A stretch of DNA of 64,000 bases, from positions 558,001-622,000 of the forward strand of contig JAKSXM010000177.1 of NCBI GenBank assembly GCA_022575985.1. The letters run 5' to 3'. This DNA is from Anagrus nilaparvatae. Lineage: Eukaryota > Arthropoda > Insecta > Hymenoptera > Mymaridae. Under the pieces are notes generated by a model, which worked only from the letters and a program-made list of their open reading frames with translations, had not been told where the DNA came from and ran no database searches. Both the position numbers and the translations under genes were made by a program. How positions within the stretch are numbered: the stretch's first letter is position 1; every line of letters begins with the position of its first letter. Shown piece by piece: positions 25,251 through 35,200 of the stretch.

Positions 25251-25410
25251 AACTGATTTTTTAAAAATTTAGTTCAAGACGTAAATATTTTTGGCTCTTT
25301 TTTTTCAATTGCAGGAACCTAACCCCCCCTTTTCTATAATACTAAAGTTTTGGTATATGCGGTTTTCGTATATGCGGGCCCTTCCAAGGACGAAACCCCC
25401 GCGTATAAAG

Positions 25411-25939
25411 ACCCTAATTATATTTAATTAAAATTAAATCTAATTATCTAATTTCCTTAAGAAAAATTTTGAGAATTTTTTATACGCCTAGAGGACAATA
25501 ATTACTATCCAAAAATTTATATTATTGGCCTAGATAAGAATACTTCTTTTCGCTTTAGTTAAGAAATCTACTGCAGAAGTAAGCCACAAGTAAAATATAT
25601 AATATATAGAGTTTGCCTTATCTATAACAGTAGATTTCGATAATAAAAGATAAAATATCAATTTTATTACGTGTTTATAATCCACTATCATCAAGTACTG
25701 ATATTTATTAGATTTTGAGTTTTCTAAAAACTAAAGCAGATAATCAATTATTGAACAATCGTTTAAAAAATCTAAAATTAATTATTTATTTGATACTAAG
25801 CTATAAAATTTTATTTCCTTATTAATCATTATTATTATTTATTTATTTATTTGATATTTTCATACACATGGAAATTAAACGGGTATATTCTACCCTTTAC
25901 ATGTAAACATTTACAGTTTGATTGGTCAAGTACTCTGAA
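25411..25939. other. AT-rich noncoding DNA
   Basis: Nothing recognisable. Confidence 0.5.
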
Positions 25940-26121
25940 CTAAAGCCCTTTCTACATCAGATTAAAGGTCGAAATAAAATGTGCTAATTTTTAAAGTTTA
26001 GGTAGTGTAATTGGGAGTTATTCACGATTAATTATTAAAAATCCCGAACTACACTATACTATATTTTAAAAATTACCAGATTTAATATCGACTTTTAATC
26101 TGATGTAGAAATGGCTTAAAA
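25940..26121. mobile_element. 182-bp foldback MITE
   Basis: Near-perfect palindrome: CTAAAGCCCTTTCTACATCA followed by GATTAAAGGTCGA is inverted as TCGACTTTTAATC then TGATGTAGAAATGGCTTA. Arms extend almost to the centre (~26030). Noncoding. No clear TSD. Confidence 0.8.
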
Positions 26122-26248
26122 CTATAAAACTTAAAAATTACACATTTCTTTTTTTTTTTTTTTTAATTTAAAAGCTAAAAAATAAACATAAAATAGATTT
26201 AATTAAATTTTTATATTATATACATTTGAGTCAATCTTTCGTTATGTA

Positions 26249-26568
26249 CACTGTAAAAAGTAGTAAATTTTCGAAAAAATTTGTAAATATTCGAAAAAAA
26301 TCTTATATTTACTAAATTTAGTATATTAACAAAAAATTCGAGTATTCTCGATTTTTTTTTGTGAATTCGCAAGAAAAATCGATAATTTACAATTTTTTTT
26401 CGAAAATTTACAAAAAAAAATCGAGAATTCTCGAATTTTTTGATAATATACTAAATTTAGTAAATTTGCGATTTTTATCGAATAATTACAAAATTTTTTG
26501 AAGATTCACTAATTTTTCGAAAAAATTCTATTTTTTTTGTAAATCTAAGAAAGTTACTTTTTACAGTG
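26249..26568. mobile_element. Palindromic MITE, copy 2
   Basis: A 320-bp copy of the 2625 family, flanked on both sides by TA. The left end CACTGTAAAAAGTAGTAAAT has lost part of the arm, so this copy is shorter; the right end is intact. Confidence 0.85.
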
Positions 26569-26949
26569 TAATTTTGAAGTAAATGTTAGAACTAAATTTT
26601 AAATACAATTTTGAGTAAGCAGAAAGTCCTCTCATAAAATAAAATAAACAATTAATGTACAATTTAATTAATTTAAATCAATAAGTATAAGAAAATCTAG
26701 ATCAAAATGCATTAGTCAATACTTTACATTTATCAGATGTAAATTACTTTTAAATTTCTTATTTAATTATAATATAATTAATTTTTCGTACTTTTCTTGT
26801 ATAAATTATTTCTGTAATTTCTTAATTTAGAAATTTCACAAATAAAATCAGGTAAAGAAAATAAACTGTAAATTTCTATTTGAAAGATATAATTGAAATA
26901 TAATGAAAAAATAATAAAAAATTTTTTTAATTTAACTTTATATATATAT
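26569..26949. other. AT-rich noncoding DNA
   Basis: No gene. The final TATAT abuts the left LTR and could be one copy of its target duplication. Confidence 0.5.
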
Positions 26950-27402
26950 TGAGACGGTACGATGGGGGGCCCAGTGTACCTTCGATTCTTTTCTATGATA
27001 ATATAGACCAGATCTATTAGGATGGGTATTTGGTAACGCAATAACAAGACTTGATTTTACGGAATAAAATAAAGTAGAGTTTTTATTTATGAAAATATAT
27101 GGCTTTGTCTTATAATAGTTAATTAACAATATACTCGTCAAATAGTAATTGACTTTATAAAAAATAAGATAATGATAATTTATTTACAATGGTTGTTGTG
27201 TGTGTAGCAAACTTATATAAATCAAAATTTAATTAATAATCGAAATTATTTACAATAATATTTTAATAAGTAGCAGAAATTATATAATGCAAAATTATAT
27301 AAAAAATGAATTTAATATTAATTACGTTAGCTCGGTTTACGTATAGTGCTTTATAGGACAACCCCAAGTATGGGAATTATATACCGGACTGTTAAAAGAC
27401 GG

Positions 27403-27784
27403 GAGCAACTCGCCGTCGCATTGACTTATAGCAAAGCAAAAGGTTTCTGACGTCACGCGGTTGGTAACCAGACCCACGTGACCATCCAAGGACTCTAAAC
27501 GCCAATCTCAGTGCAGCCCTTAATTAACCCGACCGTATTGAGAGAGCAACTCACTCGAATGACAGTCAAGATAACTAAAGAGATTTACCTGTAGAAGGGG
27601 TAACCAACTTCTACTGATCGGGTCGAGAGACCATAAGTGGCAGCGCCAGATTCCCTTTACCGAGCGATAAGACGTACAAAGGGAGCATCTCGCCCTTGCA
27701 CGGCCGGTATATATAATAGGTGGTAACCAACCTATGTTTCCCTCCTTGGAGCATCTCCAAGAGCACAAGTAACTAGAGCATCTC
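27403..27784 (-). repeat. Five GAGCAWCTC boxes in LTR 1
   Basis: GAGCAACTC at 27403 and 27544; GAGCATCTC at 27683, 27749 and 27776. On the transcribed strand they read GAGTTGCTC or GAGATGCTC and lie downstream of the TATA box, hence within R/U5 of the RNA. Spacing is irregular (27 to 141 bp). LTR 2 has the equivalent series. Confidence 0.8.
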
Positions 27785-27854
27785 AAGTTTACTTAAGATC
27801 CGTTGTGCAACACAGCCGGATAACGAATGTATATCTTCTCGTGTCTTTGCGCCG

Positions 27855-27862
27855 TATTTATA
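27855..27862 (-). promoter_or_regulatory. LTR 1 TATA box
   Basis: TATAAATA on the minus strand, in the conserved context followed by CGGCGCAAAGACACGAGAA. The same box and context stand in LTR 2. Transcription would start about 25-30 bp further along the minus strand. Confidence 0.65.
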
Positions 27863-28134
27863 CGTTTTCGCTCACATTAACGCGCATAAGATAGTAAAAG
27901 ATATCTCAAAAGTGAGATAGCGAAATATATTATATAACTATAGTCATATGATTAGAAGCGCATGCGTCGCCTTGTTTTAAATGTGTGTGTACGTGATCTT
28001 TGATCACGGAAGCACAGCTGATAAATTTCTAATAAATGTGAGTTGGGGTTAGGTTATGAGAGGGTATGATTATAATAAAAAAATATTGATCATTTAAATC
28101 ATTTAAAATGTAGGGTGCCTACCATACCGTCTCA

Positions 28135-28152
28135 TCGCCCCCCCACTTTTTA
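28135..28152 (-). promoter_or_regulatory. Polypurine tract of the short element
   Basis: Minus-strand AAAAAGTGGGGGGGCGA directly abuts the LTR 1 start. It would prime plus-strand DNA synthesis. An almost identical tract abuts LTR 2 at 31306. Confidence 0.8.
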
Positions 28153-29529
28153 TGATCATAAGATCCTATCTTTGTTATAAAAAGTAGGAAAGAAAAAAAA
28201 AGAACATTAATGAAAAACAATTTCATATGACTTTAGTTATTTACAAAAGAAACTTTGTTTTAAACTAAAATATTGATGCAAAATATTAATTAAAATAATT
28301 TTTGACAAAATACTAATGCTAGCACTTTTAGCTTTCTTCGTGTTGATGCTTCTTGTTTGGACGGCTTCTTCTTCTTAATTTCATGACTTTTGTGTAAATT
28401 TTTAACTTCTTTAAATAAACCTTTTGTAAATGTACTTTTAAACGTTCAGATGAGTTAAAGATGATTGTATTATTTGAGAATCTTACTTCATAGATTCGTA
28501 TAGATATTTTAATAAGCATGGATTAACTTTAAAAGACTTCTCGAGTATTAATTTGTTGATTTTTAAAATCATAAGTTTTGAAAATAGTTTAATTTTTAAC
28601 AGTATGGATACGTTCAGGTGTTCCATACACTTCTTTCAAGTCTATCATATTTTTGGTCTCTCAATACAGAATCTCTCGCAGAATGAATATTCCTATGTGG
28701 AGTGAGCCAACCAATTCCTCCAGTTTATTGGCTTATCTCGCCCTCTTTCGGTTTACGAGACCCACTGTGGTGGTTTGTAACTCAACGATTGCTGCATCCT
28801 CACCATATGTAAACTTCAGTGATGGACCTGGTAGTTAATTTCATTTAATGTTTTTCATTTATTGGTGATCCTTGTATATCATATTTTTTTTTTTTTTTTT
28901 TTTTTTTTTTGAAGCAATTACTTTTAAAGCGTTCCAGTTTATTACATATTTCATGTACTTGCAAAATTTTTTTTTTTTTAACTTTATAGACTACTACGTA
29001 ATGAGCTTTCTATCAGAGGTTTTGTCGATGTTGTAGTCCAGTAGGTCGTCAATCCACCAGATGCTTCATCGATGTCATGGTCCAGCAGGTTGTCAATCCT
29101 TAAGCGGATCTTCTTACTGATATTGACTGGAACTTTATGAGAAATGTATTAGTTTTTTGGCAAACAGAATTCATTTGAAGTTATTCCTTCCAGCTTTTTG
29201 GCCAAAGACGATGCAATGTCTCTCCGTCAAAATTTGCTTTCTTTGCATTATGTGAGGAGTGAGGCTAGCGATCAAACAATTATTTAGTGAAACCAGCCCG
29301 CTTTTGGGTGAGATCTTAATTGGATGAGGCGTAGGCGTCAACGATCATTGGGTCTTCCCCTAGCATGAACCTGGATACTTCGTTTACGAGATTAGATTAA
29401 TCTCTTGACTTCTCATTCCAATCGTTTTATCGGCATCAGATTCACCAAAGAGTTGATTTTGCAGGGTCATAGACAAATAAAACTTGATAGAAAATCATTA
29501 TTTGTAGGCTTTTAGCTAGATATTATTCT

Positions 29530-29784
29530 TTAACGTATTTTATCGGAGATTTCTCCATTGGCTATGAGTTCAGCGATGGCGGCAGTTAGAGGCATTGCAA
29601 TCACCGGTAGTCCATGATTTTTATTTAAAGTCGAACAACCGTTGTTTCTTGTAATAGATGTTTTTAGAGATGAGTGGAGTTTGCGATCATTTGATAAACT
29701 TAATTTAGAAACTGAATCATCATCAACTTCCGAAAGAATGCTTGAAAACTGAGCAGCTTTTTCTTTTAAAACGACTTCTGGCAT
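29530..29784 (-). CDS. Unrecognised 84-aa ORF after the primer site
   Basis: Starts 67 bp downstream of the primer site, where gag begins in most LTR elements. The sequence is hydrophilic with LSEVDDDSVSKLSLSND near the start and a hydrophobic patch (LPVIAMPLTAAIAELI). No similarity to the gag N-terminus of the neighbouring element is obvious. It may be the truncated first ORF of the short element. Function unknown. Confidence 0.35.
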   Translation of the reverse strand: MPEVVLKEKAAQFSSILSEVDDDSVSKLSLSNDRKLHSSLKTSITRNNGCSTLNKNHGLPVIAMPLTAAIAELIANGEISDKIR

Positions 29785-29850
29785 TTTAAATTTTTATTAA
29801 AAAATTTCCTTTAAAAAGAATATTTTTGTGTTATACCCAAAACGCTAATA

Positions 29851-29869
29851 GATCCGGGTTTCGGCACCA
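29851..29869 (-). promoter_or_regulatory. Primer binding site for tRNA-Phe
   Basis: Two bases after the LTR 2 end, the minus strand reads TGGTGCCGAAACCCGGATC. The first 16 bases are complementary to the 3' end of eukaryotic cytosolic tRNA-Phe (…CCGGGTTTCGGCACCA). This marks LTR 2 as the 5' LTR of the short element. Confidence 0.85.
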
Positions 29870-30342
29870 TTTGAGACGGTACGGTGGGGGGCCCAGAGTA
29901 CCTTAGATTCTTTACTGAAGTTAAACATGCCAGATCTGTCAGGATGGGTTTTGGTTAACACAATAATAAGACGTTGTTTAATTTAACAAAAAATAATAAT
30001 AAATTTTTATTCAAAATAGGATGTCTTGTAGTATATTAATTAATTAACAGTTCATATTTCAAATACTTTCTGATTCTATATAAACCAATAATATTTTATT
30101 ATTTACAAAAGTTTGTTGTGTATGTAGCAATTTTTTATATAAACCAAAATTGAATTTATTTAATTAAAAGAAATTTATTAATAACAATAAGTTTATATTG
30201 TAACGCAATTTATATAAAGCAAAATTTTATAATCACGTTATCCGCGGTTGGCGATCTAGTCAAAACGCGAATAACAAAATAAATTTCAAAATAAAAAAAT
30301 TATTATAAAAAATAAACGCCGCTTCGGTTAACGTTGCACTTG

Positions 30343-30766
30343 GAGCAACTCCAAGTGAAACTTACACATACGGGAATTTAGAACGACGAGAGCAACTCAC
30401 CGCCGAGTAGTTATAGCTTGGCAAAAGGCCTCTGACGTCACGCGGTTGGTAACCAGACCCGCATGACCATCTACTAGCACTGTGCCGAAATCTTAGTATC
30501 GCCCTTGATTATAATGGCCGCTTCGAGAGAGCAACTCACTCTAAAGAAACCAATATAATAAAGAACGTTACCCGTAGAAGAGGCATCCAACTTCTACTGA
30601 TTCCGTACAATGGCAGGTAGTGGCAGCACCAGACTTCCTTAACCAAACTATTACTAGTACAGAGAGAGCATCTCAGCTCTGTACGCCCGTAATGTATACT
30701 AGGTGGTAACCAACCTATATATTTTACTTGGAGCACCTCCAAGAGCAGTGATAACTAGAGCAACTC
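30343..30766 (-). repeat. Six GAGCANCTC boxes in LTR 2
   Basis: GAGCAACTC at 30343, 30390, 30529 and 30758; GAGCATCTC at 30666; GAGCACCTC at 30731. All lie downstream of the TATA box in transcript sense, as in LTR 1. Confidence 0.8.
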
Positions 30767-30837
30767 AAGTTACCTGAGATGTCCGTTGTGTATCACAGCC
30801 GGAGATCAAATGATACTTTTCTCGTGTCTTTGCGCCG

Positions 30838-30845
30838 TATTTATA
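30838..30845 (-). promoter_or_regulatory. LTR 2 TATA box
   Basis: TATAAATA on the minus strand followed by CGGCGCAAAGACACGAGAA, conserved with LTR 1 amid diverged flanks. Confidence 0.65.
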
Positions 30846-31305
30846 TGTTTTCGCTCGCATTAACTCGTATAAGATAATAAGAGATATCTCAAGGAGTGAG
30901 ATAACAAAACAAAGAAGTAATTCTTTGGAGTTAAAGAAAATTGAAATGACTGACTAGATACGCGTTAATTTATGTTTAAAATATAAATTTGCACTTTGAC
31001 TTTAATTATTAACAAAAAATACTTTCGGTTAATTAAAATTAAGTAATAAAAAATAAAGTAAAAAAATACAAAATACTGTCATGTGTTTTCTATTATATAT
31101 CAGTATAACTATAGTCATATTGTTGTAAGCGCATGCGTCAACTTACTTTCACAGTGTGTGTACGTGATCTTTGATCACGTAAGCACAGCTGATAATTTAA
31201 TACAAAATGTAGGTTGGGGTTAGGTTATGAGAGGGTATGATAAAACAAAAAAGAATATTAATTAATTAAATAGTTTATTGATGGAGTACCCATCATACCG
31301 TCTCA

Positions 31306-31323
31306 TCGCCCCCCCACTTTTTA
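31306..31323 (-). promoter_or_regulatory. Polypurine tract of the gag-pol element
   Basis: Minus-strand AAAAAGTGGGGGGGCGA abuts the start of LTR 2 and matches the tract at 28135. Confidence 0.8.
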
Positions 31324-31529
31324 TGATCAAAAGATTCTATCTTTGATCTGAAAAGTAGAAAAAAAAAAGAAAAGAAAATTGTACTTTATTTTAAGTACTT
31401 TAAAAATAAGATTTTGAAAATTACACTAAAGAAAATATGACTATGGTTATTTACAATAATTTTAACTTATTTAAATCACATTTTCAGTCTTGAAAAGATA
31501 CTTAAGATTAGAATGCAGGAACGTAAATT

Positions 31530-32288
31530 TTAGAGATTCTTTGAAGATCGAGTCTTCTTTCTTCTTGTGATGTCAGCCAACTTTTTTGGTGAAGTCTTTC
31601 TCCTTATGGTTGGCTCACATGGAATTTCTGGAACCTTTTTGATTTTGTCATTTTTAACAACTACTATGGTCGACTTTATTTGAGGCTTATGGTTGTTTTT
31701 GATGGTTATTTTAATGTCATCAATTGTTGGCATATCTTGAGTTGTGTTTTTGTTGATGTTCGCTGGTTTAGCCAAATCGGGAGCAAACAACTCGTCATCT
31801 GAAGAGATGTCGCTGATATTGTCGAAGATAAACTGGTTCCAGTCTTCGTTTTTCATTGCCATTTCAGGTACAAATGGTTTGGTTTTTCCTAGTTTTATGC
31901 GTTTTCCTAATGGAATGAGGTCGTCTTTATCGTGACGAATTGGTTTATTTTTCTTTGGTTCCTTGTGGTTATTACTATTTACAGAGTTTCCCTTTTTAGG
32001 TGGAGGGCTAACCTTTATATCACATTTTGACTTATTTACATCGATTTTCTTATCAGGTACAGAGCTTTCAGATTTTTCGTCAGAGGATTTTTCTAAAGCC
32101 TTTAGGTCATCAAAAGCAATGAATTTGCCCAAAGCGAATTTTGATTTGTTGCTTTTGAGTGGTGGTTGAGGAGTTTTTTTAAAGTCGTTTGACTTTCTTA
32201 GGCCTACCACGTTGGCTTTTTGTTTTTCGATCTCTAGAAGCTTCTGGTGGTGACGACGGGACCTCTCCCAGTCTCGCTTTTTTGACAT
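31530..32288 (-). CDS. Third ORF of the gypsy-like element, unknown function
   Basis: A 252-codon ORF follows gag-pol in the +1 frame and overlaps its last ~110 bp. This is where env stands in errantivirus-type elements, but the product is too short and too hydrophilic for an envelope: no signal peptide, no membrane segment, no cysteine pattern. It is rich in lysine, aspartate, serine and asparagine, with an acidic middle (about residues 150-170, DISDISSDDELFAPDLAKP) and a basic tail (RRKTSPKKLADITRRKKTRS). This looks like an intrinsically disordered, possibly nuclear or nucleic-acid-binding protein. It begins MSKKRDWERSRRHHQKLLE. It remains open with no stop over 759 bp in AT-rich DNA, which argues for selection. 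Expression could use reinitiation, frameshifting or splicing; nothing decides. Confidence 0.6.
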   Translation of the reverse strand: MSKKRDWERSRRHHQKLLEIEKQKANVVGLRKSNDFKKTPQPPLKSNKSKFALGKFIAFDDLKALEKSSDEKSESSVPDKKIDVNKSKCDIKVSPPPKKGNSVNSNNHKEPKKNKPIRHDKDDLIPLGKRIKLGKTKPFVPEMAMKNEDWNQFIFDNISDISSDDELFAPDLAKPANINKNTTQDMPTIDDIKITIKNNHKPQIKSTIVVVKNDKIKKVPEIPCEPTIRRKTSPKKLADITRRKKTRSSKNL

Positions 32289-35200
32289 CGTGGTAGTATG
32301 GCTTCAGAAGGACACTGTTGAAAATGCCTCGATCTGTAACAGTATTTGGATCGGTTAATAAGAATGTTGTAGGACCAACTTCCTTTTTTATTGTATAAGG
32401 TCCTTCATAAATTGACATAAACTTGGCAATTTGTTTTAAGACCGAATTTGATACATTTAACGCTTTGACTAGAACGCTATCGCCTTCGCGGTATTTAAAC
32501 GTGTTAATTTTGCGCAACTTATTACTACGGAGTTCCGCTTTTCTGCGGATGCGTTTTCCGGCCAAGAAAACTCTTAACTCTGATGCAGTGTCACTTTTTT
32601 TGATGTTGAAAAATTTTTCCCAGAAACGTTGCGGTTCTTGATTAAGATGTAACTGTACCGGGCAGTATTCCGTAGTCTCGTGATGAGTCTCGTTTAGGCA
32701 ATTCTGGATTATTGGGACCCAAGATGCCCATTCAGTGTGTTTGTTTTTTATAAGACTTCTAAAAAATCTATTAATTTCCTTATGAATCCTTTCAACAATG
32801 TTGCTAGACGGATGTCTAATTGCTACAAAAGATGGCTTAATTCCAAGTTTACGAATCTCTTGTATAAATTTTTCAGAAGTGAATTGAGTTGCATTGTCCA
32901 TTAATAAACGTTTTGGTTTCCCGTATTTGGGGAGATAATCGTTTTTTAGGCAGTTAAGGACTGCCGCACCGTTGTGCTTTTTTATTGGGTATAGAACCAC
33001 ATATTTAGAAAATGCATCAATCGTAGTAAGTATGAATTTGACACCACCTGTTGATGTAGGAAATGGTCCTACAAAGTCGATAGCCAGTAGTTGGTTTTTA
33101 TCAGTTGTGATTATCGGCTGAGGATTTGTGGCGCTACTTATTTGTGAGTACTTATTTCGTTGGCATGAGTCGCATGCTTTTAGCACTCGAGAGATTTTTC
33201 TTTTAATTTTGTTGTAGGCGAACGCCTCTTTAAAAATACGGAAACATCTGTATGTTCCAACGTGACCATATATCTCGTGGATTTCCGTAATTAAAGGGAT
33301 TATGATGCTTTTTGGTATCACAATTTTTTCATTTTGATAGAGGATTTTATCGATGATTTTATACCCTCTTCTTGCTTTATTTGTATCAAGCATTACCTTT
33401 TTTATTTGCATTAACTTAGTATCTTGGTTTTGCCAAAAGGCTATATTTTTCATTTTTTGAACTATTTGGTTTGATGGGTCTCTTGCTAGGATCGAAGCTA
33501 CAACGACCTCGTAGTCTATTTGTTTGCTGAGAGATTGATCACCATATAATGTTCTGCTGAAAAGGTCAGCTATAATGTTATCTTTACCACGAATGTATTC
33601 TATTTCAATGTCGTAGTGTTGAATTGATAGTGCCCATCGCATAAGGCGGGGGCTGAGAAATTTACAAATTTTTAGAAAAATTAACGCTCGGTGGTCAGTT
33701 TTTATTGTAACTTGATTACCGAAGATATAAGTCTTGAACTTCTCAATACTCCATACAATAGCCAACATCTCCTTTTCACTAGTGAAGTAGTTGAGTTCTG
33801 GACCTTTTAACGTACGACTTGCACACGCAACAATTTTCTGGTTGTCATCTTCGTCGACTTGCGTTAAAATCGCACCGAGGGCGTAATCGCTGCTGTCGGT
33901 GAGCAATTGATATGGAACGTTAGGTAATGGGTGCTTCAATACTACTGTATTAATGAAAAGCATTTTAACCCTATCGAACGCTTCTTGATGATGAGTTTCC
34001 CATTTCCATTTTACGTCTTTGCGCAAGAGTTCGAGAAGTGACGTTGTTTCAGCTGCTATTTCGTATGAGAAACGTGCGTAGAAGTTAATCAGTCCTAAAA
34101 AACCTCTGAGTTGTTTTATGTTACGAGGAGCTGGAAATTCTTGAATCTTGTTAATTTTTTTTGGATCAGCTTTTAAGCCTTTGGTTGTGAGAATGTACCC
34201 TAAGAACTTTATTTCTGGGCGACAGATTTTCGCTTTGGAAAAATTTAAAGTTAAATTGTATTCCCGGCAAGCTTGAAATAACATTTCTAAATGCCGTATG
34301 TGATCATCAAAATCTTGAGAGATGCATAACATGTCATCAATAAAACTTATTAAAAATTTCATTAATTTTTTAAACGCTATTCTGGTACCCCTACAGAGGG
34401 CTGCGCCAGAAACTTTAGTTCCGAAGGGAAGTACTTTAAATTGGTAGCATCTACCTTCATACAAGAAAGCCGTGTATTTGCGAGAGTTTTGTTCTAGTTC
34501 AATTTGCCAGAAAGACATGTTGAGATCAAATGAGCTCATGAACGTAATATTGGCACACCTTGATAAGAGTTCGTCTATGGTTTCAGCCCCTTCGTGGTCC
34601 ATTTGGAGATAATTATTCAGCTCCCGGGCGTCCAAACAAACGCGGACATCCCCGTTATTCTTCAGCGCAATAACTAATGGGTTGATAAACTCGCTGTCCG
34701 AGGGCTCGATAATGTCCTCCTCTAACATTCTATCAATCTCGAGATCAACCCTATCCCTGTACTTTATAGGTACTGGATATGTTTTGTGGAGATACGGATT
34801 TGGATTTTTCACTGTAAACTCGTACGTAAAATTTTTCAATCGACCAATTTTCTTGGTGAAGACGTCAACGTATTTTTCCAAAAGCGACTGCATTCGTTGC
34901 ATTTGGTGTGGAGATAACCCTGAAGTCTCGAACATTTTCTGACTGATTTCTTCTTTACTTGGGATGAAATCGTTGTCATTCGAACTTCCGTCGTCAGCAC
35001 TGTTGATTTCGGCTTCGAAGATTGGAGAAAATTCATTTGTAATTGAGTTAATCGTGAGTGCATCCGTTTCATTAATCGCGTGATCTTCGGTTTGAATTAT
35101 TTCATTGGGGTTGCTCTGGCAATATAATGTAGAATTTAGAGTATTTATGACTATTCCGAACTTCGTCAAAGAGTCGATTCCTAATAAACAAGGATGGACC

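Larger units (their letters stand above)
23870..25410 (+). mobile_element. Tigger/pogo-like DNA transposon remnant
   Basis: Boxes of TATATGCGGG and TTATACGCGGTTTTCGT at the left (23871-23955) are mirrored at the right (TATATGCGGTTTTCGTATAT at 25353, then ACCCCCGCGTATAAAG to 25410). Between them lies the tail of a transposase (next entry). The left half of the coding region is missing and the centre has been invaded by other repeats (24380-24890). Terminal-repeat sequence and transposase agree on a pogo-superfamily element. Confidence 0.75.
26950..28134 (-). repeat. Ty3/gypsy LTR 1 (3' LTR of the short element)
   Basis: On the minus strand it starts TGAGACGGTA and ends TACCGTCTCA, a perfect 10-bp terminal inverted repeat with the usual TG...CA. 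Just outside is the polypurine tract. Internally: TATA box (27862-27855), CRE-like TGACGTCA (27448), palindrome CGTGATCTTTGATCACG (27992-28008), GCGCATGCG (27958) and five GAGCA(A/T)CTC boxes. Its 1185 bp differ from LTR 2 by many substitutions and an indel of roughly 200 bp near 27930, so the two are not a freshly made pair. Confidence 0.9.
28135..29871 (-). mobile_element. Short defective interior of an LTR element
   Basis: A 1737-bp interior between LTR 2 (5' side, minus strand) and LTR 1, with a primer binding site and a polypurine tract but no protease, reverse transcriptase or integrase. Near LTR 1 its sequence (TTATGATCATAAGATCCTAT, ATATGACTTTAGTTATTTAC) matches the larger interior at 31320-31460, so both belong to one family. 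Minus-strand frames at 29784-29530 (84 codons, starting MPEVVLKEKAAQF, 67 bp after the primer site) and 28519-28328 (63 codons, basic tail LRRRSRPNKK) may be remnants of the first and last ORFs; I do not recognise either. A T27 run lies at 28884-28910, and a 44-bp-spaced direct repeat (GGTCGTCAATCC / GGTTGTCAATCC) at 29024-29100. Confidence 0.75.
29872..31305 (-). repeat. Ty3/gypsy LTR 2 (shared by both interiors)
   Basis: 1434 bp, same 10-bp terminal inverted repeat TGAGACGGTA/TACCGTCTCA as LTR 1. On one side lies a primer site (short element), on the other a polypurine tract (gag-pol element), so it acts as 5' LTR of the first and 3' LTR of the second. Conserved islands with LTR 1: TATA box (30845-30838), TGACGTCA (30433), CGTGATCTTTGATCACG (31163-31179), GCGCATGCG (31129), the phrase GGTTAGGTTATGAGAGGGTA, and six GAGCANCTC boxes. 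About 200 bp near 30905-31100 are absent from LTR 1. Confidence 0.9.

Noticed and set aside
27520..27786. 88-codon and similar 68-codon (30536-30742) minus-strand frames inside the two LTRs
   Set aside because: They resemble each other only because the LTRs are homologous; position in R/U5 and lack of conservation in length argue against coding.
29851..29869. Possible tRNA-Phe gene
   Set aside because: Only the 3' end sequence is present, directly beside an LTR; it is a primer binding site, with no cloverleaf around it.
31744..32169. Plus-strand frames opposite the third ORF
   Set aside because: Same reason: antisense openness caused by the coding strand's composition.
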